Source: CAWJAP01 sp963834365 (GTDB lineage Bacteria > Acidobacteriota > Vicinamibacteria > Vicinamibacterales > Vicinamibacteraceae). From it: a DNA stretch of 64,000 bases. Positions 29,616 through 41,009 of this stretch are shown here, one piece after another (within the stretch, counting starts at the first letter, position 1; each line of letters starts with the position of its first letter). The position numbers and the translations under genes are program-made. The notes beneath the pieces were generated by a model. It worked only from the letters and a program-made list of their open reading frames with translations, searched no databases and was not told where the DNA came from. Where the stretch lies: positions 93,296 to 157,295 of the forward strand of contig CAWIBS010000034.1 in NCBI GenBank assembly GCA_963834365.1. The letters are read 5' to 3'.

Positions 29616-32600
29616 ATGGCGGCGCGGACGAAATCCTTCATGGGCGGTTCGAACCTTCCGTTCCTCGTTGGTGGAGGCGAGATGGGCGCGCGTATGCGCG
29701 CCATGGACTGGTCGAAGACGCCGCTCGGCTCGGTGGATACGTGGCCGCAGAGCCTTCGCAGCACCGTCAGCATGCTGCTGCCGTCCCGGGCGCAAATCAT
29801 CGTCTTTTGGGGCCCGGAATTCAGCGTTCTCTATAACGACGCCTACCGTCCCGTGTTCGGGGCCAAGCACCCGCACGCCCTCGGCCTTCCCGGCCGCGAG
29901 GCGTGGCGCGAGATCTGGGACGACATGCTGCACGAGCTGCTGGCCGGGGTGGTCCGCACCGGCGAGGCCTTCTGGGCGAAGGACCTGCTGTTCGAGGTCG
30001 AGCGCTACGGCTTTCCGGAGGAGACCTACTTCGACGTGTCCTACGATCCCGTGCGCGTGGAGTCGGGCGAGGTCGGCGGCGTGTATTGCATCGTGACCGA
30101 AACGACCGAGCGGGTCGTGGGCGAGCGACGCCTGGCCTTGTTGAAGGACCTGGCCGAGCGCAATGCCACCGCCCGCACCACCCGTGATGCCTGCGTGCTC
30201 GCCACCGAGACGCTCGCCGCGAAGCCGCAGGACATCGTCTTCGCTCTCGCGTATCTGGATGACGAGCTTCAGTGCGGCACACCTGGCGCCGAGGAGCAGC
30301 TGGCGGGTTCGACGCCCGAGCGCGTCCGGGAGCTGTCGCTTTCGTCATCGGGCTCGGACGCGCGATCCGGCCGGCTGGTCGTCGGCCTCAATCCGCGGCG
30401 CCCGTTCGACGACCACTACCAAGGGTTCCTGAACCTGGTCGCCGATCAGCTGAGAAGCGGACTGGCCAACGCGCGCGCGTACGAGCAGGCGAGGGAGCGC
30501 GCCGAAGCGTTGGCCGAGCTCGATCGGGCGAAGACGACGTTCTTCAGCAACGTCAGCCACGAATTGCGAACCCCGCTCACCCTGCTGGTGGGACCGCTCG
30601 AAGACGGCCTGGCCGATACCATGGCGCCGCTGCCGCCCGTGCATCGGCAGCGGCAGGAGGTGGCGCATCGCAACGCCCTCCGGCTGCTGCGGCTGGTCAA
30701 TACGCTCCTGGATTTCTCGCGCATCGAGGCCGGGCGCATCGACGCCACCTACGAACCCACGGACCTCGCGAAGGTGACGACCGACCTCGCGAGCGTGTTC
30801 CGATCGGCCGTTGAAAAGGCAGGTCTCACGCTCGTCGTCCGCTGCGATCCGCTGCCGGAACCCGTGTACGTGGATCGGGACATGTGGGAAAAGATCGTCC
30901 TGAATCTGTTGTCGAACGCCTTCAAGTTCACCTTCGAAGGCCGGATCGAGGTGGACCTGCGATCGCGGGGCGATCGCGTCGAGCTGCGCGTCGCCGATAC
31001 CGGCGTCGGCATTCCCGAGGCTGATCTTCCCCGCATGTTCGAGCGCTTCCATCGCGTCAAGCACACGCGCGCCCGCACGCACGAAGGCACGGGCATCGGG
31101 TTGGCGCTCGTCCAGGAGCTGGCGCGATTCCATGGCGGCGACGTGACGGTGGCCAGCGAGGAGGGCCGCGGTACGACGTTCACGGTGACCATTCGCACCG
31201 GGACATCCCACCTTCCGCCCGACCGGCTCGCCGGAGCCCGGCCGCTGGCGTCGGCGGGCGTCGGCGCGATCCCGTACGTCGAAGAGGCGCTTCGCTGGCT
31301 GCCGGCGACCGACGCATCGGCATCCCTGGCGCCGGCGCCGGTGCCCGCGACCCTCGAGCGCGATCGCCACGTCGCCGGCGACGGCGGCACACGTGCTGGT
31401 CGCCGACGACAACGCGGACATGCGCGAGTATCTCGGTCGCATCCTCGGGACGGCCTATCACGTGGAGCTCGTCGCCGATGGTCGTGCCGCCCTGGATCGG
31501 ATTCGCGCGGGCGCGCCGGATCTCGTGCTGGCCGACGTGATGATGCCGGCTCTGGATGGATTCGGCCTGCTGGCCGCGATCCGCGCCGACGAGCGCAGCC
31601 GCTCGATCCCGGTGGTCCTGCTCTCCGCGCGCGCGGGCGACGAGGCACGTATCGAAGGTCTGCAGGCGGGCGCCGACGAGTATCTCGTCAAGCCCTTCAG
31701 CGCTCGCGAGCTGCTCGCCTGCGTGGCGTCGCAGCTGCAGCTGGCGCGGGTGCGGCGCGAGACCGAGCGGGCGCTGCGCCATCGCGGCGAGCAGTTTCAG
31801 ACGCTCCTCAACCAGGCGCCGCTCGGCGTCTACGTCGTGGACGCGGACTTCCGCATCAGGGAAATGAACCCGGTCGCGCTCCAGGCGTTCGGCGACGTCC
31901 CGGGCGGCGTGATCGGCCGCGATGTCGCCGAGGTCATGCACATCCTCTGGGAGGAGGACGACGCGGATGAAATCGTGCGCGATTTCCGGCACACGCTGGC
32001 CACCGGGGAGCCCCATGTCGCGCCGGAGCTGGTCGCACGCCGCCACGATCGCGGCGTCATCGACTACTACGAATGGCGGCTGGATCGCATCACCCTGCCA
32101 GACGGACGTGTTCGGTCTCGTCTGCTACTTCCGGGACATTTCCGAGCAGAAGAAGGCGCACCGCGGCGAAGGCCTATCTCGCGGCGATCGTCGACTCCGC
32201 CGAGGACGCCATCATTGCGAAGGACCTCGACGGCGTCATCCAGTCGTGCAACGCGTCGGCAGAGCGCCTCTTCGGCTATACGTCCGCCGAACTGGTCGGG
32301 CAGCCGGTGCGCAAGCTGATTCCGCCGGAGCGCCAGTCGGAGGAAGACGAGATCCTGGCCCGGCTGCGGAGGGGCGAACGCGTCGAACACTTCGAGACCG
32401 TGCGCATGACCAAGGACGGGCGCCGCCTCGACGTCGCGCTGACGGTCTCACCGGTGCGGGATGACGCGGGCAGGATTATCGGCGCGTCGAAGATCGCGCG
32501 CGACATCACCGCCCTGAAGCATGCAGAAGCCGAACGGATCCGGCTCCTGCGAGAGCATGCCGAGGTCACCGAGACGCTGAACAACGTCGGCGCCATCGTC

Positions 32601-34264
32601 GCCTCGGATCTGGACCGCGACAAGGTGGTCCAGGCGGTGACCGATGCCGCCACCGCAGCTGACGACCGCCGAGTTCGGCGCCTTCTTCTACAACCTGGTC
32701 AACGAGAGCGGCGAATCCTACACCCTCTACACGATTTCGGGCGTGCCGCGTGACGCGTTCTCCAAGTTTCCGATGCCGCGGAACACGGAGGTGTTCGCGC
32801 CGACCTTCAGGGGGACGGCCGTGGTCCGGAGCCCGGACATCACGAAGGACCCGCGGTACGGCCACAACGCACCCCATCACGGGATGCCGGCCGGCCACCT
32901 GCCGGTGCGAAGCTACCTGGCCGTGCCGGTCAAGGGCCGGTCTGGTGACGTGATCGGCGGACTGTTCTTCGGCCATCCCAGCGTCGGGCGCTTCAGCGAG
33001 CATCACGAGCGCCTCGCGGTCGGCGTCGCGTCGTGGGCCTCGGTCGCGCTCGAGAACGCGCGGCTGTACGCGAGCGTCCAGGAGGCCAGTCGCATCAAGG
33101 ACGACTTTCTGGCCAGCCTCTCGCACGAGTTGCGAACGCCGCTCAACGCGATCCTGGGTTACGCGCGCATCCTGCGCTCGGGCATCGTTCCGCCCGACAA
33201 GCGGGACAAGGCCATCGAGACGATCGAGCGGAACGCCACGTCACTGACGCAGATCGTCGAGGATGTGCTCGACATCTCGCGGATCGTCGCCGGAAAGATA
33301 CGACTGAACGTTCGGCCGGTGGACTTTCCGGACATCGTCCGGAGTGCGGTGGAGGCCATCATCCCGGCGGCCGACGCCAAGGGGGTTCGCATCGAGATGG
33401 TGCTCGATCCGGAGGCGACGCCGATCTCCGGCGATCCGGAACGCCTGCAGCAGGTGTTGTGGAATCTGCTGTCGAATGCCGTGAAGTTCACCAACCGCGG
33501 CGGCAGGGTCCAGGTGCGGCTCGAGCGGGTCAACTCGCAGGTGGAAGTCGTGGTCAGCGACACCGGCATCGGCATCGCCGCCGAATTCCTGCCGCACGTG
33601 TTCGAGCGGTTCCGCCAGGCGGATGCCGGGATCGCCCGGGAGCGGGGCGGACTCGGCCTCGGTCTGTCGATCGCCCGGCAGTTGACGGAGATGCACGGCG
33701 GCACCATCGACGTGTCCAGCGGCGGCGTCAACCAGGGGGCCACCTTCCGGGTGCAGATCCCGGTGATGATCGTCCATCCCGTCCGTGACGACGTGCCGCG
33801 GATCCATCCCCGATCGAGCGTCGAGCGCACGGCCGTTCCCGGTTCCGGATCTCCGCAACGTGCGCGTCCTGGCGGTTGACGACGATGTGGATGCGTTGTC
33901 CCTGGTGTCCGAGGTCCTCCAGGCCGCAGGCGCACGCGTGACCATGGCCTGCTCGGCCGACGACGCGATGACGAGCCTGGAGGCCGAAGTCCCTGATGTC
34001 GTGATCGCGGATCTCGGACTGCCGCACGTGGATGGCTTCCAGTTCATCGACTGGGTCAGGCAGCACCACGATTCCCGCGTGCGGCAGGTGCCGGCAGCCG
34101 CCTTGACGGCGTATGCGCGTTCCGAGGATCGCATGGCGGCGCTGCGGGCCGGATTCCAGATTCATCTGGCCAAGCCGATCGATCCGGCGGAACTGGTGAC
34201 GACCGTCGCGTCCCTCGCCAGGCGGTTCGTGGCGAGAGGCTCCGACGACTCGTCCCCTCCGTGA
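29616..34264 (+). CDS. Giant hybrid sensor histidine kinase with two kinase cores and two receivers, frame breaks
   Basis: Reassembled, the protein has about 1,550 residues. In order it shows an N-terminal PAS-like sensor (MDWSKTPLGSVDTWP, typical of such hybrids), a HisKA domain with the phospho-accepting His in VSHELRTPLTLL (residue 315), a HATPase (NLLSNAFKF, GVGIPE, GTGIGLAL) and a receiver (VLVADDN, ADVMMPALDG, SARAG, YLVKPF). Then come two PAS domains, a GAF domain (EFGAFFYNLVNE), a second HisKA (LSHELRTPLNAIL), a second HATPase (NLLSNAVKF, GLGLGLSIARQL) and a final receiver (VLAVDDD, IADLGLPHVDG, HLAKP). Soluble throughout, so probably cytosolic. Frame breaks lie near 31390, 32108, 32155, 32655 and 33800; one of them could hide a real gene boundary. 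Confidence 0.8.
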
Positions 34265-34268
34265 CCTC

Positions 34269-35985
34269 CTACGTCGTCGGCAGCGCCTTCCGTGGCTCCC
34301 GATCGGGATCGTTCTTCACCACGCACTCATCGTCGAGGACCAGCGTTTCCCCTTTCGCCGGCGTGTACTTCGGCCACGGCGTGAGACCGGACCCGTTCGG
34401 GTCGCCGGTCTTCATGAACTGCACGAGCGAGGCCGACATCTTCTCGGCCAGGCGGCGCGGGCGTTCGCCGCCGCCGGTGTGGCTGTACATCAGGTCGGTG
34501 TTGTGGAACCAGAAGCAGATGTCCAGGCAGTGGAAGGCGCCGATACGGCCGTCGAACAGCGGCGGCTGCCACGCGAACCAGCTGACGAACACCGGCGCCG
34601 CCTGCTTCACCTTGGCATCGGCCAACGTCACCACGGCCTGGCGATTACTGCTGACGAGCGACCAGATCTCGACCGGCTTCTTGTCGGGGAACGCCTTCGC
34701 GTAGGCCTGGACGACGTCCATCGACTTGTCGCCGAGGCCGGGCCCGAAGCCGGCGCGCTCTTTGAGCCGCTCGGCCACCTGCGGGAGCGTCACGTTCATC
34801 AGCGTCGCGTCGGTCCATGCCGGTGCCTGCTCGTTCTCGGTCGAACAGATGATCATCGGCACATGCGCCGCAGTCGGCGCCGCCTCCGGCACATATGGAT
34901 GCTGCGGCAGGATCGTCCCGTCCACCGACGGGCTGAAGCCGCCGCGCAGGCCGGGCACCGGGGTGCCGGCTGATGCCAGTTCGGCGGCCAGCTTGCGCTG
35001 AGCCTTGGTCGCGATCTCGTAGTAGGCCTGCCACGGGAGCTGCTGCAGCTTGTCGATGTCGCCCGGCGTCAGCCCGGCCCCGGCGAGGACGTAGCCGCCC
35101 AGCTTCTCTGCCAGGGCTTTGTCGCCGGCCCGCACCGAAGCGCCGCTCAGCACGACGGCCTTGTGGAACAGCCCTTTCGCCGACGGCATCGCCGTCAGCA
35201 CGCACACCTTCGCGCCGCCCCCCGACTGGCCCATGATCGTGACATTGCCCGGGTCGCCACCGAAGTTGGCGATGTTGTCGCGCACCCATTCGAGCGCGGC
35301 GACGATGTCGAGCTGACCGACGATACCCGAGGCGCCGTACTTCTCGCCCCCGACCCCGGCGAGGTTGCAGTAGCCGAGCGGCCCCAGCCGGTGGTTGATC
35401 GAGCAGAAGACGATATCGCCGGCGCGCGCCAGGTTCTCGCCGTTGTAGCCGTCCTGCTCGACGGCATTGCCGTTCGTATAGCCGCCGCCGTGGATCCAGA
35501 ACAGCACCGGGCGCTTGCGGCCGTCCTTCACGCCAGGCGTGAAGACGTTGATCCGCAGGCAATCCTCGCTGACATCGTCGTAGTTCCAGCGATCCCGGAA
35601 GGCCGCGTACTTGCTGGCATAGCGGTTCTCCATGTTCTGCGGCGCCGAGTTGCCCCACCAGAGCGCCGGATAGACGTCGGTCCACGGCTTCGGCGCCTGA
35701 GGCGGCATGAAGCGGTTGGGACCGGACGTGTCGGCGCCGTAGGGCATGCCGAGGAAATGGTGGATGCCGCGCAGGATGTAGCCGCGCACCTTGCCCGAGG
35801 TCGTTTCGGTGACCGCGATGTCGTCGCCGACACGCAGGATCGGATCGCCCGCCCCGCGCGGCGTCGCCGCACGGGCGGGCTGCGAGCGGATCCGCCATCG
35901 CAGTCGCGGTGGCGCTCAAGGTGACGCCCGCCGCGCCCGTGCCTACGGTCCCCAGGAACTTGCGCCGATTCGTTCGCATCTTCAT
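34269..35985 (-). CDS. Tat-exported type-B carboxylesterase
   Basis: The product has about 570 residues. The N terminus is a twin-arginine signal (TNRRKFLGTVGTGAAGV). The body is an alpha/beta hydrolase of the carboxylesterase/para-nitrobenzyl esterase family: DCLRINVFTP, PVLFWIHGGGYTNGN (oxyanion hole), EWVRDNIANFGGDPGNVTIMGQSGGG with the nucleophile Ser, and LVQFMKTGDPNGSGLTPWPKY near the end. The nucleophile elbow is GQSGG instead of the commoner GESAG. One added base near 35890 separates the signal from the catalytic part. It is convergent with the sensor kinase gene, whose stop is four bases away. Confidence 0.87.
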
Positions 35986-36199
35986 CTCCTTCGGTGGCGT
36001 AGACCGCCGGGCATGGCCGCCGCTCGTGCGGCCAGACAGTATCTGCGACCTGACTCAACTACGCCGCCAGCGTCCAGGGGTTTCACCTCTATGGATTGCG
36101 CTGTCCTGGCTCAACAGGGCGTCGTGTGGCGTGACTGAGTTTGCGAGATGATCGTCGGGAGGCGCAGCCCGGCGCTCCAGGCGCCCGCGGAGTCATGCC

Positions 36200-37378
36200 A
36201 TGTCCACATCCAGCCAACTCGTGAACCGGAGGGCGTTCACCCGCACCACGCTGCTCGCCGGTGCGGCGGTCGCCACCGGCGCGGTGACCGACGTGCCCGC
36301 GAGCCAGCCGCCGAGAAGGATCCGCACCGGGCTCATCGGCTGCGGCAGCGTCTCGAACCAGTACCTGCCGCAGCTGACCAAGTCGCCCTTCGTCGAGGTC
36401 GTGAGCCTCTGCGACATCAAGCCCGAACGCGCCGCCCGGCAGGCCGAGCGCTTCGGCGTCGCCAACCACTACCCGCACATCGACGCGATGCTCGGCGGCG
36501 TCGCCTTCGATTTCCTGGTCGACACGACGGACATGCAGGCCCACGAGACGCTCAACCGCCGCGGCCTCGAGGCCGGCAAGCATGTGTGGAGCGAAAAGCC
36601 GATCGCCAATTCGCTCGGCGCCGGGCAGGAGCTCGTGCGGCTGGCGAAGCAGAAGGGGCTCCGGCTCTGGGGCGCGCCAATCACCGTCCAGAGCCCCCAA
36701 TTCGCCTTCATGGCGAAGCAGCTGGCGGCCGGCAAGCTCGGACGGGTCGCGGCCGCGCACGCCAACTACGGACACGAGGGCCCGAACTGGTCCGCGTTCT
36801 TCTATGAGAAGGGGGGCGGCTCGATGCCCGACCTCGCCGTCTACAACCTGACGTCCCTCACGGGGCTGCTCGGCCCGGCGACGTCGGTCATGGCGATGGT
36901 CAACATCGTCACGCCCCAGCGCGTCGTCGAGGACAAGGGGTCGATCACGGTGACCGAAGAGGACAACGCGATGGTGCTGCTCGACCATGGCAGCGGCGCC
37001 ATCTCACACGTGCAGTCGGGCTTCAACTACTTCAACCTGCACGGCCACGACGGCAGCAAGGAAACGCGGTACACGATCGACATCGTCGGATCGCATGGCT
37101 TCATGGGCCTGGTCGGGTACGACTGGGAGCCGCTCGGCGTCGATCTCGCGACGAAGGAGGGGGCGAGGATCGAGCGGCACGCGACCGACGCCCAAGGCTA
37201 CGTGTGGCAACAAGGGGCTGCGCTCGCCGCGGAGTGCCTTGCGACCGGCAAGGAGCTGCTCGCGACGCCGGAGCACGCGCTGCACGTGCTCGAGATCATC
37301 ACCGCGGCGCGGGAATCCTCGGCCACGGGTCGCCGGATCCGGCTTCAGTCCACCTTTCGGTGGCCGGTCGTGAGCTAG
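36200..37378 (+). CDS. Tat-exported Gfo/Idh/MocA-family oxidoreductase
   Basis: The 392-residue protein is intact. A twin-arginine-like leader (VNRRAFTRTTLLAGAAVATGA) precedes an NAD(P)-binding Rossmann domain (RTGLIGCGSVSNQYLPQL, VVSLCDIKPERA). The EKP motif (HVWSEKPIANSLGAG) is followed by the C-terminal substrate domain with NYGHEGPNW. Members oxidise or reduce sugars and cyclitols; exported forms carry the cofactor bound tightly. It is divergent from the Tat esterase upstream, with about 210 bases between the starts, so the two may share a control region. Confidence 0.85.
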   Translation: MSTSSQLVNRRAFTRTTLLAGAAVATGAVTDVPASQPPRRIRTGLIGCGSVSNQYLPQLTKSPFVEVVSLCDIKPERAARQAERFGVANHYPHIDAMLGGVAFDFLVDTTDMQAHETLNRRGLEAGKHVWSEKPIANSLGAGQELVRLAKQKGLRLWGAPITVQSPQFAFMAKQLAAGKLGRVAAAHANYGHEGPNWSAFFYEKGGGSMPDLAVYNLTSLTGLLGPATSVMAMVNIVTPQRVVEDKGSITVTEEDNAMVLLDHGSGAISHVQSGFNYFNLHGHDGSKETRYTIDIVGSHGFMGLVGYDWEPLGVDLATKEGARIERHATDAQGYVWQQGAALAAECLATGKELLATPEHALHVLEIITAARESSATGRRIRLQSTFRWPVVS

Positions 37379-37423
37379 TTGTCGTCAGCCAGTGATGAGC
37401 CGGTTGAGGGGTGGCGCCACGCC

Positions 37424-37448
37424 CAGTCGCCCAGTCGTCCCAGTCGCC
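37424..37448 (-). repeat. Octanucleotide repeat, three units related to GGCGACTG
   Basis: On the minus strand this reads GGCGACTG, GGACGACTG (one extra base) and GGCGACTG. It lies between the end of the Gfo/Idh gene and the 3' end of the small secreted protein gene. It is the same unit as at 29536-29590 in the opposite orientation. Confidence 0.8.
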
Positions 37449-37452
37449 GAGA

Positions 37453-37797
37453 TCACTTCTTCTTCGCTGTGAACGTGCCTTCAGCGCCGGCGACCGCAAT
37501 GGACCCCTTCATGCCACCGTCATCGGCGAGGGCGCCCGTGAACACCAGGTGGTAGCCGCCATCGGTATCGAACTCGAAAACGACTGTCTTCTCATTGGCG
37601 GAGCCAGTGACCGGCACGTCCTTACCCTCGATGCCCGCCGTTCCCGACAGTTTCTCCCCGTCCTGCTTGAGAACGCAGTCGAACTTGACGGGATTGCCGG
37701 CGACGTCGCCATCGACCTTCCAGGTGCCGGAGACGTCTGCCGCGAACAGCGTGGCGACGGACAGCAAGAGGGTGCAGAGCGCGAAGTGAGTCTTCAT
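37453..37797 (-). CDS. Small secreted protein of unknown function
   Basis: The 114-residue protein has a clear signal peptide (HFALCTLLLSVATLFAADV). A small beta-rich domain follows (GTWKVDGDVAGNPVKFDCVL, GEKLSGTAGIEGKDVPVTG, KGSIAVAGAEGTFTAKKK). The GTWK opening and the alternating strands resemble small extracellular lipocalin-like or calycin-like domains. The same pattern is seen in the N-terminal domain of the truncated hydrolase at 54397-55103. Function is not known. It is exported, by signal peptide only. Confidence 0.7.
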   Translation of the reverse strand: MKTHFALCTLLLSVATLFAADVSGTWKVDGDVAGNPVKFDCVLKQDGEKLSGTAGIEGKDVPVTGSANEKTVVFEFDTDGGYHLVFTGALADDGGMKGSIAVAGAEGTFTAKKK

Positions 37798-37827
37798 CGC
37801 TCTTTACTTTACTGGAACACCAGCGCA

Positions 37828-38802
37828 CTACCGCGCCAGGCTCAACGCGCTGATGCCGGTTTCCAACGCGAAGCTCGACCCGACCGCGGCGACGACGGCC
37901 GTCGTGCGGGTGAGGCCCAGCATTGACCGAAGCCGGTACACAGCCTCGAGTCCAGTACAGTGCGCGCCCAACAGGTACCGAAGCCCGAATTCCTTCAGCT
38001 TGCTCCCCGTCCATTCCAGCGTCGCATCGTTGGCGGCAAACAGGTGGAACCCTCCCACGGTTGCCAGAACCGGTGCGCCACGCACGACCTTTCGCGCGTA
38101 TTCAATCGTGTTGATGACGCCCGCGTGGCCGCAGCCACTGACGACGACCAGGCCGTCCCCGGTATCGACAATCACCGATGCGTCCTCGGGGACGGTGTCT
38201 TCGACCAGGCCAGCCGGGGTCTGGACGCGTCCGGTGCCGCTCCAATTGCGTTCGGGGTACTGGCGCGGGACAGGACCGGTGAGCCACACGGCCGGCAGGA
38301 GTTGGGCAGGGCCGGCATGTTCGACGAAGACGCCGCCGAGCGCCTCATACGCTGCCTTCAGGGGCAGCAGGCCATTCCCCTCCGACCCATCGTCCCTGGG
38401 TCGCCGGTCGAAGATGCCGCGCGCGACGTGAGCGCGGGAGAGCGCGCGGGGGTTCTTCCTGGACAGCTCCTGTCGGAGGTGCACGAGGCCCGCTGTGTGA
38501 TCACCGTGGTTGTGCGTGATGACGAGATCGGTCACATCCGACAGATCGATCCCGAGCTCGACGGCGTTACGGAGCACGGTTTCCGGGCGCTGGCCGGTGT
38601 CGACCAGCAGTCTCCGGCCATCGACTTCGAGCAACGCCGCGAATCCCCACTCGCCAATGCCACGACCGGGGTCTCCCGAGAGCATGGTGGACAGCACAGT
38701 CACTTTGACTGCTCGGGCGGGTTCCGCCGCGCCGGGGGCAGGCGCGCTGAACGTGAGGACAGTGAGGGCGATGATCGTGTGCCCAACACGGCGGTGCCAC
38801 AT
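37828..38802 (-). CDS. Secreted metallo-beta-lactamase-fold hydrolase (COG1237-like)
   Basis: The 324-residue protein has a signal peptide (IIALTVLTFSAPAPGAAEP). It has the metal-binding motif THNHGDHTAGL, an upstream LLVDTGQ strand, and a late VVSGCGHAGVINTIEYA block plus a terminal LLGAHCTG. The SGCGHAG block is typical of the group that includes the methanopterin-pathway dihydropterin synthase-like MBL proteins. The substrate of exported members is unknown. The frame is intact. Confidence 0.8.
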   Translation of the reverse strand: MWHRRVGHTIIALTVLTFSAPAPGAAEPARAVKVTVLSTMLSGDPGRGIGEWGFAALLEVDGRRLLVDTGQRPETVLRNAVELGIDLSDVTDLVITHNHGDHTAGLVHLRQELSRKNPRALSRAHVARGIFDRRPRDDGSEGNGLLPLKAAYEALGGVFVEHAGPAQLLPAVWLTGPVPRQYPERNWSGTGRVQTPAGLVEDTVPEDASVIVDTGDGLVVVSGCGHAGVINTIEYARKVVRGAPVLATVGGFHLFAANDATLEWTGSKLKEFGLRYLLGAHCTGLEAVYRLRSMLGLTRTTAVVAAVGSSFALETGISALSLAR

Positions 38803-38976
38803 CGTCAGACGCTCCAGTTCCTCTTCACCCGTCCCCGCTCAATTGCTCTCGGGGTGGACCCGCGCAACCTGAGGTCCACGTCGCCACAGACTTCAGCGGG
38901 CGCTCAACGCGCTGGAGCCGGCGACATCCTGTTCCGGTGCGACCGCATTGTCACACAGCCACGATCGGGATCGCCG

Positions 38977-40796
38977 TCAAGGATGTCGTTCATCGAGCCT
39001 GACTGGAGACATTGAGAGCCCGTGGTCCTCGTCCGACCAGCCGCGCAGTGCGTAGTACTCGTTCAGCATCGGCTGGAGCGCACACACCGTGCCCGCATGA
39101 ATGCCGTCGGGAACGGGCTCGGCCGTGAACCGGGTGGGCAGGGTGTCGTCCGCGGCGGTAAAGCCGTTCGCCCGATTGAATTCGCGCTCCTGATTGACGA
39201 TGTGTTGGCCGGCGAGGAGAAGTGTGGACGGTGACCACGGTTCGTCGGTCATGAGTTGCATCGCTTCCGCGTAATCCTCGAGCGTGAACGCGTAGCTCGA
39301 GAAAGCGCAGCTCGTCAACGAATCGAGCACGGCGACGAGATCCTGTCGGTAGCGCACGGCGGCCGCGATCTCGCGCGGCGTGCTGTGGCGGGTCACGAGC
39401 GGATTGACATGGGCATCTTCGAGCGCGATGACCAGATCCGCATACGTCCAGACATGCGCCGCACTGCCGAAGCTCTCGGTCGCGTTCAGCAAGCCCCAGG
39501 CAGGCTCGGGCCGAGGATCGACATTTTGCAGCGAGATGCCCTTGACGCTCATCGCGAGCTCCGGCGCGCCGAGCGCCATCGCCGTCGACGTCACGCCGCC
39601 GCTCAGCAGGCGCCCGAGTCCCTCTTGTGCGCCGATGCTGCGGATCAGCTCGATCATGCGATCGGCGTCACTCCACCGGAGGCCGTCATGAACCAACCCC
39701 TTTTCGGTGAGCTCGGCCAGCAGCGCCAGGCCGTTGCCGACTTCGATCGGATCGAGGCCCAGCTCGTAGCACAGATGGTTCATGTAGCCGAGCGCCTCGA
39801 GGTCGCGCACCTCGCAGTTGGATCCGAGCGACGACAGTTGCGAATAATCCGGCCCTTCGGTCAGATGCCGATACTTGCCTTCCGCTCCGACCTCGCGGCG
39901 GCATCGGACAGGACAGTGCGAGCACGTGAGACGGTTTTTCAGGACGGTGGCGCTCATCCTGCGGCCGCCGATCTCCTCGTGGCGTTCCAACCGGGTGCGG
40001 CGATAGTTGTGTGTCGGCAGCGCTTCGTGCTGGCCCAATGCCTCCACGGCGATGGGCGTCCCGTGCACGGCGAGCGAGCCGGTCTTCGAGCTCAAGAGGG
40101 GTGAAGAGCGAAGCTGCTGCTGGAGGCGGGCCAGAAGGTCCCGATAGGCGGCTCCATCAGCCGGCTTCATCGTCGGTGCGCCGGTCCGCTGCAAGACGAC
40201 GCCCTTGAGACGCTTGCTTCCAAATACACTGCCAACCCCATGCCGTACACCGCTTGCCCGGCCCTTGTCGTTGATGACGGTCGCGACCGGCGAAAGGCGC
40301 TCGCCGGCCGGGCCGATCGCCAGCACGTGCGCGTTCGTGTGCGCAGCCTGCAATCGTGTACACGGTCTCGACCGCTCCATGTCCCCACAGGCCCGACGCA
40401 GGCCGGACGGTGATCTGTGAGCCCTCGGATCAGCAGATAGCAGGGCCGCTTCGCTCGACCGCTCACAACGATGCCGTCCAACCCGCCCTTCCTCATCTCG
40501 GTCGCGATGTATCCGCCGGTCATGGCCCACGCCACGGTCCGCGTGAGCGGAGAGCGAAACACCAGCGCCAGTCGATTCGCCAGCGGGAAGTCGGATCCCG
40601 TGAGCGGGCCCACCATCATGCAGAGCAGGGCATCGTCCTCGAGGGGTTCTCGCGACGGGCCGTGCATCGCGAGCAGCGCCACGCCGAGCCCGCGTCCTCC
40701 GAGCGCACGCTGTCGGAGCGCCCGCGGGATCTCCAGCGTCCGCACGGATTCCGTCGTGAGATCCACGAACGCGACCTGCTGATGAGAGCCAGGCAT
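38977..40796 (-). CDS. Aldehyde:ferredoxin oxidoreductase (tungsten/molybdopterin enzyme)
   Basis: The product has about 606 residues. AOR enzymes oxidise aldehydes to acids with a bis-tungstopterin and a [4Fe-4S] cluster. The N-terminal domain has VDLTTESV, LGGRGLGVALL, GPLTGSDFPLANRL and the pterin-binding stretch VAWAMTGGYIATEMRKGGLDGIVVSG. The cluster motif is LTCSHCPVRCRR, with a fourth Cys candidate in SLTSCAFSSY. Other family blocks are EGPDYSQLSSLGSNC and MNHLCYELGLDPIEVG. Two single added G bases, near 40347 and 40423, break the frame; removing both gives TVRPASGLWGHGAVETVYTI. No ferredoxin or tungstate transporter lies nearby. Confidence 0.87.
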
Positions 40797-41009
40797 CTCG
40801 ACCTTCCTCGATGGGCCAGGTTCGCGAGCTGAGAGCGGAATGCGAGTGAGCGCTGCCCCTGCCGCTGGCGAACCTGGGGATTGCCAATGTCCGCAACTCT
40901 AGCGGCCGTCGAGCGCTTGCGTCATGACGACGGAGTAAGGCTTCCGTAAGTGTGAGGACGCGCCGCGTCGGAGCGATTGCCTCGCCCAGGGTTCTTGTGT
41001 TGACGTAGT

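Noticed and set aside
30345..31442. 365-codon minus-strand open frame
   Set aside because: Opposite the histidine kinase and ATPase motifs; an artefact of GC-rich codon use.
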